This document shows positions 1 through 8,352 of a stretch of DNA of 64,000 bases, in pieces; within the stretch, counting starts at the first letter, position 1, and each line of letters begins with the position of its first letter. The stretch is taken from contig NZ_BMSE01000029.1 in NCBI RefSeq assembly GCF_014648995.1, forward strand, positions 1 to 64,000. The letters run 5' to 3'. Origin of the DNA: Streptomyces massasporeus (GTDB taxonomy: Bacteria; Actinomycetota; Actinomycetes; Streptomycetales; Streptomycetaceae). Below the pieces are notes generated by a model. That model saw nothing but the letters and a program-made list of their open reading frames with translations, was not told the DNA's origin and made no database searches. The translations under genes were made by a program, and so were the position numbers.

Positions 1-20
1 ACCGGAGGTCTTCGCCATGA

Positions 21-1658
21 TCAAGCCCTGCGACTGTCAACAACGCTCGTGATCAATACAGCTCGCAGGACTCCGTAGTGGTCTTTCCACACCCACACCG
101 GGACCGTGTCCGCTGCAGGCTTGTTGGCAGCAGTGCTCGGGGCGGTGTCCGGTTTCGACGGTGCGGTGCTCTGGTCTATGGGGTGTATCGGAGCCTCGGG
201 GATAACACTCTTGCGGGCGTTGTCGGAGCGTCGTACCCACTCTTCGACTTCGCGGCGGTGGGACGCGGCGAGGTGCTTGCCTGCCTTGGCGGCGTTCTCG
301 GCGAGGTTCTTCGCGTGGCTGTGCAGCGTCGCCTTCGACAAGTGGCGCCGGCCACGATAGCGAAGGTAATAAAGATCCCGGCGCACCATGTCTGCGGCGA
401 CTCGCGCGGCCCAGTCCGGCGTCCGTTGCATGTCGCGTCGTGCCTCTGACGCTTGCCGTGCCCGGGTGTGAGCGGCGATGAGAGAGGCGGCGTCGCCGGC
501 GATGCGGTTCTCGTCGTCGGTGCGCTCGTGCGCTGAAGTCGCGTTGACGCGGGTCAGTAGTTCGCGGGCCTTCTTGACGTGTGCTTCAGCCACGGCCTGG
601 TCCAGACGCTCGAACAGCTGGCGCCGGACGTCGGCTTGTTCCTGAAGCCACAGGTGCGCGTCGTGTACGGCGTCGTCGAGTTCGGCCTGCGTTGCCGCGC
701 TCGCGCCGCTCAGGTCGGCTATGTCGTTGCATACCCGGGTCACGACGACGACGGCGTCGACTTTGCGGGCGTCGGCCAGCCGGCGCAGCAGCACCTGCGC
801 GCGAGTGTCGGCGTTTGGTTGCTTCTTGGGCTTCGTCGTAGGCCAGCGTGATGGTGGGGCGGTGGTACGGGAGCGGATGATGTGCTCCACAGCCGGGGTC
901 GTCAGGCCGTGCTCCGTTATCTGGCAGTCGTCCAGCGTGAACCACTCGGTGTCCCGGGCGAACGCCTCGGTGCCGATGCGGACCCGCCGCGCGGTGCCGT
1001 CGCTGTCGAGACGGATCCGGTGCACGTACCAGCGGCGGATCAAGGTGTCGCGGTCGACCGGAACAGTCTGGGCGAGCACGGGCTCGAGACCGGTGTCCCA
1101 TGCTGGAGGCACTGCGTGGTCCAGGTGTACGCGCAGGGCGCCGCGCGGCCAGCGGATGTCGACGACGGAGCCGAGCGGCGCCCCGGCCGAGCCGGTGTAC
1201 TCGAAGCTCGCCTGCTCGCCGTGGCCGGCGAGCCAGGCCGCGGCCGCCGACCGCACGTACAGGTGATCCGCGCTGTTCACGCCGCGGGCGCGGCGCCCGC
1301 ACGCGTGCGGCAGTCCGTCCGGATCCGGGTGATGGGCGAAATGACAGGCGCGGTCCGTGTACAACTTCGTGGTCAACTGACCACCGCAGCCACCGAGCAA
1401 AGTCCCGCACCAGAAGGTCTCGCCCTCGTAGCGGTGGCGGAACACGTCCAACTCGATGGCCTCCATCGGCAGCATCAGTGGCTCCTCCGACTCCGCAGTA
1501 CTCAGCACCGCCGTCTGGATCCGCCGCCTGTCAGCCTGCACAAATGCTCCCGTCGCGTCTCGCCGATCGTGCCAACTCATCGTGTCACTACGGGCGTTCA
1601 CCAGCCAGAGCGTCGGTCCCGTACGTCCGTCTCCGTTCTGCTGGTCATGCCGTTCCAC
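21..1658 (-). CDS. CoiA-like protein (545 aa)
   Basis: The protein has a Cys/His-rich N-terminal part (CGGQL near residue 90, then CHFAHHPD), like the zinc-binding start of CoiA competence-type proteins. A charged, Arg/Ala-rich, probably helical middle follows, and a short C-terminal segment contains VPVWVWKDHYGV. CoiA relatives act on incoming or recombining DNA, but no nuclease motif could be confirmed here. The GTG start overlaps the 3' end of the upstream DUF721 gene by 14 nt, so it is probably the last gene of the replication block. The start is uncertain because no good ribosome site precedes it; an ATG at 1580 is the alternative. The family call is inference from the N-terminal motif. 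Confidence 0.55.
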   Translation of the reverse strand: MERHDQQNGDGRTGPTLWLVNARSDTMSWHDRRDATGAFVQADRRRIQTAVLSTAESEEPLMLPMEAIELDVFRHRYEGETFWCGTLLGGCGGQLTTKLYTDRACHFAHHPDPDGLPHACGRRARGVNSADHLYVRSAAAAWLAGHGEQASFEYTGSAGAPLGSVVDIRWPRGALRVHLDHAVPPAWDTGLEPVLAQTVPVDRDTLIRRWYVHRIRLDSDGTARRVRIGTEAFARDTEWFTLDDCQITEHGLTTPAVEHIIRSRTTAPPSRWPTTKPKKQPNADTRAQVLLRRLADARKVDAVVVVTRVCNDIADLSGASAATQAELDDAVHDAHLWLQEQADVRRQLFERLDQAVAEAHVKKARELLTRVNATSAHERTDDENRIAGDAASLIAAHTRARQASEARRDMQRTPDWAARVAADMVRRDLYYLRYRGRRHLSKATLHSHAKNLAENAAKAGKHLAASHRREVEEWVRRSDNARKSVIPEAPIHPIDQSTAPSKPDTAPSTAANKPAADTVPVWVWKDHYGVLRAVLITSVVDSRRA

Positions 1659-2463
1659 CCAACGACTGAGGCCCGTTCTTGTGGGGCAGCGTTCCGGCCT
1701 TCTCGGCGCGGGCCCGGCGCAGCGCGGCGGCCTCGGTCGCCGCGGCCTGGCGGCGACGCTGAAGGCGAACCTGCTCGATCAGGGCCGGCGCGTCATCCGA
1801 GACGACGTCGGGCTCGGGGAACGCGCGCCGGGACAGCTCCCGCATCGCCCTGGTCTGCCGTTCCACCGCCTCTGCGATGGCCGGGTCCACACGGGAGGGC
1901 CGGGCCGCCTCCTGGTGCGCGGCGAGCGCACGGTGGTAGCCAGGCGAGGCGGTCTCCCGGGTGCGCACCGGCCCGGCAGACACCCCGACGGGCTGCAGGT
2001 TGGCGTCGGCCGGGCCGGACACCGGGACCGTGCCGGGCGCGAGGATCCGCAGGGCGCGGACGACCGTGCGGCCCGCCGACTCGTTGGCGGCCGCGATGAT
2101 CCGGGTCTGCTCCAGGCGGGCCTTCGTTGCCCAGGCTGACGACTCCGGGCACATGGTCAGCCGACCGGAGTCGGCGTCGTACCCGACCGCGGCGACGTGC
2201 CCGGCGAGTTCGGGGGCGATGGCCGCCCACCGATCCCGCAGCATCGCGCCAGCGGCCGGGAGCTCCCAGGCCCGCTCGGTCACCAGGGCGTCGATCGTGG
2301 CACCGAGCCCCATCGGCTCGCGCCCGTCGCGACGGGTCACCCGGGTCGTGCGCGGCTTGGGCTGCACCGTGCGGCCGCAGCCGTTCGTCTGCGCAGCCGC
2401 CTTGGCAGCGCGCAGTGCGACGCGGGCCAGGTCGACGCCACTGAGCTGCGAGTTCTCGGTCAT
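1645..2463 (-). CDS. DUF721/DciA-like protein (272 aa)
   Basis: Residues roughly 55-160 look like the DUF721 fold (GLGATIDALVTERAWE, then WAAIAPELAGHVAAVGYD, then SSAWATKARLEQTRII). That is the KH-like core of DciA, which helps load the DnaB helicase in bacteria without DnaC. The C-terminal third is charged and rich in Arg and Ala. The ATG at 2463 was chosen because it overlaps the upstream stop as ATGA, implying translational coupling to the initiator-like gene; an open frame continues further upstream but only inside that gene. The pairing suggests a plasmid replication role. The helicase-loading function is inferred and chromosomal DciA proteins are usually shorter. Confidence 0.6.
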   Translation of the reverse strand: MTENSQLSGVDLARVALRAAKAAAQTNGCGRTVQPKPRTTRVTRRDGREPMGLGATIDALVTERAWELPAAGAMLRDRWAAIAPELAGHVAAVGYDADSGRLTMCPESSAWATKARLEQTRIIAAANESAGRTVVRALRILAPGTVPVSGPADANLQPVGVSAGPVRTRETASPGYHRALAAHQEAARPSRVDPAIAEAVERQTRAMRELSRRAFPEPDVVSDDAPALIEQVRLQRRRQAAATEAAALRRARAEKAGTLPHKNGPQSLGGTA

Positions 2464-4217
2464 CAGGCGACCTCCCCGGCCAGCTCCTGGACGCGGTGGA
2501 CACCGCACACGCTGCGCGACAGCAGGGGCTTCCGCCCGCACGGCACATCTCCGTCCCGGCCCGAGCAGGTCTCCTGCCTGGCCTGGGCGGTCTGCGCGGG
2601 CACGGCGGCGGCGGTATCCAGCACGGCGGCCTCCTCCCGGCAGAGCTTGCACAGGCCGTCCTCGAGGGCGGGGCCGATCACGACGATCCGGGCGCCGCAG
2701 TCCCCGCAGGACCCGCGCGGCGGACCCTCTACCTCGCGCTGCGCCGGGACCGGGGCCGGAGTGCGGACCGCGTCGTCCAGCACGCAGTCGACGCAGCGGC
2801 CGCCCGGGCCGGGACGGGTGCCGTGCTCGGGACACAGGCCCTGCTCGATGCGCTGGGCACGGTGCCGGGCGGCGGCCTTGTCCTGGACGATCTCGGCACA
2901 CACCTCGCAGTCCTTGCCGGTCGACCACAGCACACCCGCCTCGCAGTCCTGGTAGCCGCAGCCCCAGCGCGGCAGGGCCACACCCAGCAGCCAACGGCCC
3001 GGGTCGCGGATCTCCGAGAGCATCACCTTGGCGAACCGGACGGTCAGCCGGTGCTGCAGGCGTTCGGCGTCGGTTCCCTCGCGCAGCTGGCGGCCCACCT
3101 CACGCGCGATCTGCCGGACGACGAAGTCGCTGGTCACCCGCTCCAGCAACAGGTGCACCGGCTCCAACACGGCGTAGATGTGCGGGCTCATGGCCAACTG
3201 CGGTCCGTCGTACGACGACCGCGCGGACCCCCCGCCCCTGCTGCGCTTTTCCGTTTCCGGCTTCGAGGGGGAGGGCTGGCTGTTTCCACCCGCGCGAAGC
3301 GCGAGACCATCGTCGGCTTCCGTACGCGCAGCAGTGTCAGCCGGGTTTTCCACAGCCCCAGCGCCTTCAACTACCGGTACCTCGCCTACGGCGGATGAGA
3401 AGAACGCGCCCTCGTCATCCGGTGAGTCAGACCTAGGTGATTCCTCATTCGCGAGGGATCCCTCACCCACCGGCGAACCCGATCCCTCACCAACTTGGGA
3501 ACTGACTGTCTCCTGAGAACCATTGGTCACAGCCGCCTCAGCAGCCACGGCGACCGCCGCGCAGACGCCGTCCGGACGGGCCTCGGGAGCGATGTCGTGC
3601 GCGATGTAGTGGTGACGCCCCTGCGCCCCCGCACGCCGCTGCACCGTCACCCAGCGCGCCGCCTCCACCTCGTCCACCACCGCCGACGCCGCCGTCACCG
3701 AGATCGACTGACCGGCCTTGTCGCCCGAGTGATGCCGTAGGCCGGCCGCCAGCTCCGCCTCCGTCAGCGCGATTCCCCGAGCCTGCGCGTACGCGATCAG
3801 CGCGAACGCACGCAGCTGCCGGGGCGTGAGGTCCTCCGAGGCCGCCACCGGCAGCCACACGAACGCCTCCGCACGAGTCATCGCTCGCACCGTCCGCACC
3901 GCCGACGTGCCCGTGCCACCCGGCATCGTCCGACGATCCGAGAACAGCTCCACCACGCCGTCCGGACCCGGACGGCGCAGCTGCGTCATCCCCCGCTCCA
4001 CTGACGCCACCGACAGCCCCAGATACGAGGCGATCGTCGTGGACTTCGCCTGGCACCCCTCCGGCCGCAGCCCCAGCGCCTTCACCTTCACGTACACCGA
4101 CAACGCCACGTCCTGGTAGTGCGGCGAGGACACCAGACGTATCGGCACCCGCACCCGCTGCCGCCGAACCGGCGCCCTCTCGTCCATGGCAGCGGCCGAC
4201 GCCGCCACGGCGCTCAT
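2463..4217 (-). CDS. Winged-helix plasmid replication-initiator candidate (584 aa)
   Basis: The first half carries two helix-turn-helix-like stretches: KSTTIASYLGLSVASVERGM, then a segment starting LTPRQLRAFALIAYAQ. This is the arrangement of Rep or primosome-type winged-helix proteins. A low-complexity linker rich in Ser, Glu and Pro follows. The C-terminal 150 residues hold several Cys pairs (CGYQDC, CEVC, CPEHG, CVDC, CGDCG, CKLC) that look like zinc ribbons. The ATG at 4217 gives a compact N-terminus. It is coupled to the DciA-like gene and lies downstream of a repeat-rich non-coding stretch, which supports a replication role. No catalytic primase or helicase motif was seen, so the function is inferred from context. 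Confidence 0.5.
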   Translation of the reverse strand: MSAVAASAAAMDERAPVRRQRVRVPIRLVSSPHYQDVALSVYVKVKALGLRPEGCQAKSTTIASYLGLSVASVERGMTQLRRPGPDGVVELFSDRRTMPGGTGTSAVRTVRAMTRAEAFVWLPVAASEDLTPRQLRAFALIAYAQARGIALTEAELAAGLRHHSGDKAGQSISVTAASAVVDEVEAARWVTVQRRAGAQGRHHYIAHDIAPEARPDGVCAAVAVAAEAAVTNGSQETVSSQVGEGSGSPVGEGSLANEESPRSDSPDDEGAFFSSAVGEVPVVEGAGAVENPADTAARTEADDGLALRAGGNSQPSPSKPETEKRSRGGGSARSSYDGPQLAMSPHIYAVLEPVHLLLERVTSDFVVRQIAREVGRQLREGTDAERLQHRLTVRFAKVMLSEIRDPGRWLLGVALPRWGCGYQDCEAGVLWSTGKDCEVCAEIVQDKAAARHRAQRIEQGLCPEHGTRPGPGGRCVDCVLDDAVRTPAPVPAQREVEGPPRGSCGDCGARIVVIGPALEDGLCKLCREEAAVLDTAAAVPAQTAQARQETCSGRDGDVPCGRKPLLSRSVCGVHRVQELAGEVA

Positions 4218-4735
4218 CGGCCCACCGCCCCGACCGGAGCGATGGACACAGCAAGGGCCGAACATCCCAACATCGCCTGTGCCGCCATCGGGCCGGTGTA
4301 CACGCCAAAGCGGACACCCCCCTCAGCAAGCAGAACTCGCGTTTCCTGATCCACCCGCCGACCCTGCACCGAACAGCCTGTGGACAGATTCCGCTCAGCC
4401 CCGATCACCCCCCGCGCTCCCGCACCGCGGGCAACAATCTTGGAACCCGTCCCGCCACACGGGACGCCAACCTCCCGGACGCCGCCGTCGACGGAGTTGT
4501 CGACGACCTCCGAGAGCGGGTGCATGAGCCGGACGGCAGACGCCGCGATCACGCTCATCAATCCCGCCCCGAAAGCGCTGCTCTTGTGGCTTCCTACCGG
4601 AAATCCAACTTCCGGTACGAACCGCGTAAAGAGGGATGACTCGGGCGACGATCCCGTCACACAAGAAGCCCGCCATGCCTGAACCGGCATGAAACGGACA
4701 GGGTCAGGCTGACAGGGGACACCACTCTCGGGCAC
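4214..4735 (-). other. Open frame upstream of the initiator, probably non-coding or a leader
   Basis: An open frame of 173 codons ends in a TGA that overlaps the initiator start. Its composition does not look convincingly coding. It contains an internal MSVIAASAVRLM that resembles the start MSAVAASAAAM of the following gene, and the DNA around both is partly repeated (4522-4560 against 4185-4218). It may be a remnant of a duplicated start, or simply the leader of the replication block. No protein family is recognised. Confidence 0.25.
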
Positions 4736-5023
4736 TATGAGAACGGCCTACCTTCCATATAGCTGGACGACCGAGCCCCTCCGGGCTGGACGGCCAGATG
4801 TGCGGATGGGTTGGGATCGCCCCCTTCGTGAGAAGCGGGCGGACACCAACTGGGTGGGGGGAGATTTCTCCTCTCTCTTGGTTTCTGGTGATCGCGAAGC
4901 CCCTGTGGTGGGAGCCCGCGATGACGCCAGCGGTGCTGATCTGCGGCTGTGGTGGCCGTGGTGAGCGGCCGGGTGGGTTGTAGTGGCCCTGATGAGGGGC
5001 CGATGGAGAGATGTGCGGCTCGA

Positions 5024-5037
5024 TGAGCCGCGGCTCA
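5024..5037. repeat. 14-bp perfect palindrome
   Basis: TGAGCCG followed immediately by CGGCTCA forms a perfect palindrome in the putative origin stretch. It could be a protein-binding site or a small cruciform. Confidence 0.5.
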
Positions 5038-5070
5038 GGACCGGTGACAGCCGGGACCTGAGCGGCCGAC

Positions 5071-5128
5071 GCGGGTGGTTAATCCGGTCGGTAGACGGGC
5101 CGCGCGAGGCCAGCGGGTGGTAAGTCCG
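5071..5128 (+). repeat. Pair of imperfect 16-bp direct repeats (iteron-like)
   Basis: GCGGGTGGTTAATCCG at 5071-5086 and GCGGGTGGTAAGTCCG at 5113-5128 differ at three positions and start 42 bp apart, which is four helical turns. Together with the neighbouring palindrome they look like an operator or iteron pair for the adjacent HTH or initiator protein. Confidence 0.45.
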
Positions 5129-5147
5129 CTCCTTGGCGCGCGCGGCC

Positions 5148-5163
5148 GATGACCTAGGTCATC
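5148..5163. promoter_or_regulatory. 16-bp perfect palindrome, operator-like
   Basis: GATGACCT followed by AGGTCATC is a perfect 16-bp palindrome overlapping the 3' end of the preceding minus-strand gene. Its size and symmetry fit a dimeric repressor site, but the regulator is unknown. Confidence 0.4.
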
Positions 5164-5933
5164 CCGACCCCCTTGATTCCGAGGCCGGCGTCGGCATGCC
5201 CGCATCCGGCTCCGCAGCTTCCGGGAATCGCTCTGCGAGCCGCTTGAGCAGGTGCATGTAGACCGCGCGGTGCGGACGACGCGGATGGGTCTGCCCCAAC
5301 TCCCAACGAGCCACGGCGAGGCGCTTCACGCCCACAGCATCCGCAACCTCCTGCTGGGTAAGGCCCGCAGCGAGGCGCAGCTGCTGCCGCACACGCGGCG
5401 GCGGACCACATGCTGACGCTGGCACCGAGGTCCTGCGGCGGCCGGGCCTGCTTCGGATCCAGGAGGCGCACCTGGACCATCCGCGCCGGGCAACCGAGGC
5501 ACGGCGCCTCGAAGACGGAGACGTAACGGCCGTCGAAGGTGACGGCTTCGGAAATCTGCCGGGGAGTTCCCGCACCGGCGTGCGCGCACGTATCGGGATC
5601 CTTCTCAGCCCAGCCGTGTCGGCCGGGGTGGCCAGGGAAGAGCCCGCACGGCTGCGCCTTGATTTCATCCTGCGGGTTCCAATCGACCGGGCAGCTGTCC
5701 AGCGTGACGAGTTCATGTACGTCGTCGTCCCAGCGCACCCACCAGTTGTCCCCTTCAAAGAAGGACTCGACTTCGCTGTGGTGCGGCACCCCCGTGTGCC
5801 CGTTCGACAACTCGCACCACTGAAGGGCGGTGAAGCCGTCGACGGGGCTTTGAGGATCGGCACGCTTTAGCACCTCGACCTGGTCCTCAGTGAGCTTCGT
5901 CCTGCCGGCGCAGTGCACGAACCGTGTCGCCAT
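5154..5933 (-). CDS. Unknown protein with an apparent frameshift into an HTH domain
   Basis: The frame starting with the ATG at 5933, which overlaps the GNAT stop as ATGA, encodes about 175 plausible residues with acidic and Trp-rich segments (NWWVRWDDD) and the Cys pair CLGC. It then becomes Ala/Gly-rich and implausible. In another frame of the same strand, 5392-5159, lies a clear XRE-type helix-turn-helix (AAGLTQQEVADAVGVKRLAV). Either two genes abut, with the HTH starting at the GTG at 5392, or one gene was broken by a small indel near 5400. No RBS precedes the GTG, which favours a frameshift. The N-terminal part is not recognised. Confidence 0.45.
   Translation of the reverse strand: MATRFVHCAGRTKLTEDQVEVLKRADPQSPVDGFTALQWCELSNGHTGVPHHSEVESFFEGDNWWVRWDDDVHELVTLDSCPVDWNPQDEIKAQPCGLFPGHPGRHGWAEKDPDTCAHAGAGTPRQISEAVTFDGRYVSVFEAPCLGCPARMVQVRLLDPKQARPPQDLGASVSMWSAAACAAAAAPRCGPYPAGGCGCCGREAPRRGSLGVGADPSASSAPRGLHAPAQAARRAIPGSCGAGCGHADAGLGIKGVGMT
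5159..5392 (-). CDS. XRE-family HTH segment (77 codons)
   Basis: This is the alternative reading of the same stretch. It gives a compact 77-residue protein whose first 45 residues are a Cro/CI-type helix-turn-helix (TQQEVADAVGVKRLAVARWE), followed by LLKRLAERFPEAA. The recognition-helix pattern and W/E/G spacing are typical. It could regulate the nearby regulator cluster or its own promoter. Whether it is translated separately or is the C-terminus of the upstream reading frame cannot be settled from this sequence. Confidence 0.5.
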   Translation of the reverse strand: MRQQLRLAAGLTQQEVADAVGVKRLAVARWELGQTHPRRPHRAVYMHLLKRLAERFPEAAEPDAGMPTPASESRGSG

Positions 5934-6475
5934 CACCAGCTCCACTCGTGGGCGAGTGCGGAGAACAACACGCTGTCGCGCCACTGCCCGTTGGTGAAGA
6001 CGTGGTCCCGCAGCGTGCCTTCGCGAGTGAAACCGAGCTGCTGCGCGATGGCGATCGAGGCGGTGTTGTCCGGGCCGATCGCTGCGGTGATCCGGTGGAG
6101 ACCGAGCTCCTTGAACGCGTACGTGACCAGAGTGCGGGCCGCGTCCGTGGCGTAGCCGCGGCCCCACTCCTTCGCTGCGATGGCGTAGCCCAGCTTCCCG
6201 GCCTGGACGCCGCTGAGCCCAATCCGGGCGAATCCGATCACGTGGTCGTCGTCGCGCTTGGTCACCCCGAGGTAGAACTCGGTCCGCGGTTCCTGCCGAG
6301 CGCGCTCGAGCGTGCCCTCGATCATGGCGACGGCCTGGTCACGGTCACGGCTGTCGAAGCTGAGCCACGTCGTGACTTTGTCGTCACCGATGATCCCCAG
6401 GACGTCGTCGACGTCCTGCATGGAGAACTCCCGCAGCACGACGGTGCTGCCGGTGACGCGGATCGGAAATGGCAA
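5933..6475 (-). CDS. GNAT-family N-acetyltransferase (180 aa)
   Basis: This is a RimJ/RimL-like acetyltransferase that transfers an acetyl group from acetyl-CoA to an amine. It has the typical opening STVVLREFSMQDVDDV, the strand FYLGVTKRDDDHVIGF, the acetyl-CoA loop region AAKEWGRGYATDAA, and the C-terminal motif NTASIAIAQQLGFTREGTL. The TTG start at 6475 was chosen because AGGAG lies five bases upstream and overlaps the stop of the preceding XRE-TPR gene. Length is usual for the family. The substrate is unknown. Confidence 0.85.
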   Translation of the reverse strand: MPFPIRVTGSTVVLREFSMQDVDDVLGIIGDDKVTTWLSFDSRDRDQAVAMIEGTLERARQEPRTEFYLGVTKRDDDHVIGFARIGLSGVQAGKLGYAIAAKEWGRGYATDAARTLVTYAFKELGLHRITAAIGPDNTASIAIAQQLGFTREGTLRDHVFTNGQWRDSVLFSALAHEWSW

Positions 6476-6483
6476 CGGGACTC

Positions 6484-7806
6484 CTAACGAGGCAGGGACT
6501 TCAGGGGCGTACGGGTGAAGATCTCGATCTGCTCCTGCAGTTCGGCGCCAGCGTCGGCGAGTGGCGAGTCCCGCAGCGCGCGGTGCACCCGATGCGTGCA
6601 GTTGATGATTCCGTTGATGCGCTGTTCGGGATCGAGCCCGAGGACCGGTGCAACGGCCTCTTCTGCGCCTTCCAGCTCGCCAGCCTGGATGCGCGCAATG
6701 GCCAAGGCGCTGTGGGAGCCGGCCTGGTCGCCGAAGGCCCACTCCGGAGACGAGTTGTCCGCGTAGGCCGCAACGGCCCGCGTGGCATAGTCGCCTGCGG
6801 CTTCAGCCTGCGACGGCAACCACGACAGGGCTTCGGCCGCGTAGTAGATCTGCCGTGCGCGGCCGAAGCTGCACAGGCCCCCCAGCTCGTCGACCTCGTC
6901 CTCCTGGACGAGGTCCCACGCGTTCTCGGCTCGTTCGATGGCGGCCCGCGCCGCGTTCGCGTTACCGAGGGCTGCCCAGGCGCGGGCCTCGTTCATCGGC
7001 AGCCACACACTGGAGGTGTTGGTCGCAGCGAACTCGGCGCCGGACTGGGCGTACTTGACGGACTCGCGCGTGCGGCCAGCCCAGTACGAGACCAGGGACT
7101 GGATGCCACGGATCCACGCGCGCAGGCCGTTGTGGTCGGAGTTGTCCGCGCAGACGAACGCCGTCCGCGCCTGGGTCAGGGCCGCGTGCGGGTCGGCGAG
7201 GTCGTGCGAGGCCTTCGCGAGCAGCCCCCCGGTGACCCCGGCGAGGAAGTACAGCTGGCGCGCCTGAGAGGGGCGGCGCTGCTGTTCCAGCAGGGTGAAG
7301 ACCGTGTCCTGCGTCGTGATCAGGTCGGGCAGCAGCTCCGACAGCGGCAGCTGCGGGTAATCCGTCGACAGACGCTGAACGTCCGCGTGTACCTGTTCCA
7401 TGACGTCGGACGTCAGCTCCGTCTGACCTGCTGCAAGGGCGAAACTCTTAGCGCGTCGTGCTGCCATTTCAATCATCTCCCGGTCCGCAGTCGGCTGCCC
7501 TGTGGCCAGGACCAGCCCCGTGGATTCGTCCACCGCCGGTAAGGCTTCGCCGCCCCAAGGAGCGAGAAGCGCATCGAGCGGCTTGCCGAACATCTGTTGC
7601 AGAACACGGCGCATGACTGGAGTGGTGCTGGCCCGCTCTCCACTGGCCAGCCGCCGCAGGTGCCGAGTGCTGAGGGTGACGTCTTCACCCAGCTCTCCGG
7701 CGAGACGCCCGAAGTCACGGACGATCTCTTCATACGTGCGCGGCTGCTGGCGCAGCAGGAACTCCAGCGTGGTGCGTGGATCCCCCTTGCGTGCGTTGCC
7801 GGCCAC
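6484..7806 (-). CDS. XRE-type HTH regulator with TPR-like C-terminus (440 aa)
   Basis: The N-terminal 90 residues contain a Cro/CI-like HTH (TLSTRHLRRLASGE). The rest is alpha-helical with repeated Ala-rich 34-residue-like units (ALGNANAARAAIERAE; AEAAGDYATRAVAAYA), the build of Streptomyces XRE-TPR regulators that sense peptides or partner proteins. GGAGG sits four bases before the GTG start at 7806. It is divergent from the small membrane protein at 8027 and probably co-transcribed with the GNAT gene downstream. The target and signal are unknown. Confidence 0.75.
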   Translation of the reverse strand: MAGNARKGDPRTTLEFLLRQQPRTYEEIVRDFGRLAGELGEDVTLSTRHLRRLASGERASTTPVMRRVLQQMFGKPLDALLAPWGGEALPAVDESTGLVLATGQPTADREMIEMAARRAKSFALAAGQTELTSDVMEQVHADVQRLSTDYPQLPLSELLPDLITTQDTVFTLLEQQRRPSQARQLYFLAGVTGGLLAKASHDLADPHAALTQARTAFVCADNSDHNGLRAWIRGIQSLVSYWAGRTRESVKYAQSGAEFAATNTSSVWLPMNEARAWAALGNANAARAAIERAENAWDLVQEDEVDELGGLCSFGRARQIYYAAEALSWLPSQAEAAGDYATRAVAAYADNSSPEWAFGDQAGSHSALAIARIQAGELEGAEEAVAPVLGLDPEQRINGIINCTHRVHRALRDSPLADAGAELQEQIEIFTRTPLKSLPR

Positions 7807-8026
7807 CGGTCCTCCCGAGTCACGAATACGTGCTCTGCAGCGCCAGTGTCGTGCTGCGACGACGGCTAGTCAGCAGAGTAAGAGCCCTTGTCCGGCTGCG
7901 GTCCTCTTCATGTCCCGGACTGGTCCGGTACGGGGCCGCCGCCGGACCTCGTTTGGTCATGCTCCCCCATCAGACGGTTGTGATCAGCAAATTCATGCGA
8001 TCCAGCGGCGAGTTGAGGGGGGCACC

Positions 8027-8311
8027 ATGACCGACAACCGGCACCTGGTGACCGACGCGCACGGCCGCTCCACTGACCTCACATCCAACATCCCCGTCAC
8101 AGGCTGCCGTTGCGGTGGGCGCGCACCGCTGCCGAAGACCCGGCACTGGGTCCGAGCCGCTGTAGCCATCACGGCGATCCTGACCGTTGGCCTGGTCGTC
8201 TCGGTCCTGCTCCTGATAGTCCGCGACATTCTCGTGGCGGTGGCTGGAAGCAGCGTCACTGGCTTCCTCCTCAAGGTCCTGTTTGCGTCGTCCGACAGGC
8301 GCGACCGGTGA
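8027..8311 (+). CDS. Small single-span membrane protein (94 aa)
   Basis: The ATG at 8027 follows a good GAGGGG ribosome site. Residues 45-70 form a strong hydrophobic helix (AITAILTVGLVVSVLLLIV), with a Cys/Gly stretch (CRCGG) before it and a basic tail after it. Its position between divergent XRE-TPR genes resembles spread-type or sensor-partner membrane proteins of Streptomyces plasmids, but no family was recognised. Confidence 0.5.
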   Translation: MTDNRHLVTDAHGRSTDLTSNIPVTGCRCGGRAPLPKTRHWVRAAVAITAILTVGLVVSVLLLIVRDILVAVAGSSVTGFLLKVLFASSDRRDR

Positions 8312-8352
8312 GCGCCGCGGGTGGGGTAGAGCTGCTGGAGCTCGGAGCTGAG

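Larger units (their letters stand above)
4736..5147. other. Non-coding, repeat-rich stretch; candidate replication origin
   Basis: No gene was found in this interval between two minus-strand transcription units. It contains a perfect 14-bp palindrome (5024-5037), a GGCCCT/AGGGGCC-type hairpin near 4986-5002, a 10-bp direct repeat (AGATGTGCGG near 4796 and 5009), and a pair of 16-bp imperfect direct repeats at 5071 and 5113. Its base composition is more mixed than the flanking genes. The position directly upstream of the initiator block makes it the best origin candidate. That is inference: no canonical DnaA boxes were recognised by eye. Confidence 0.4.
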
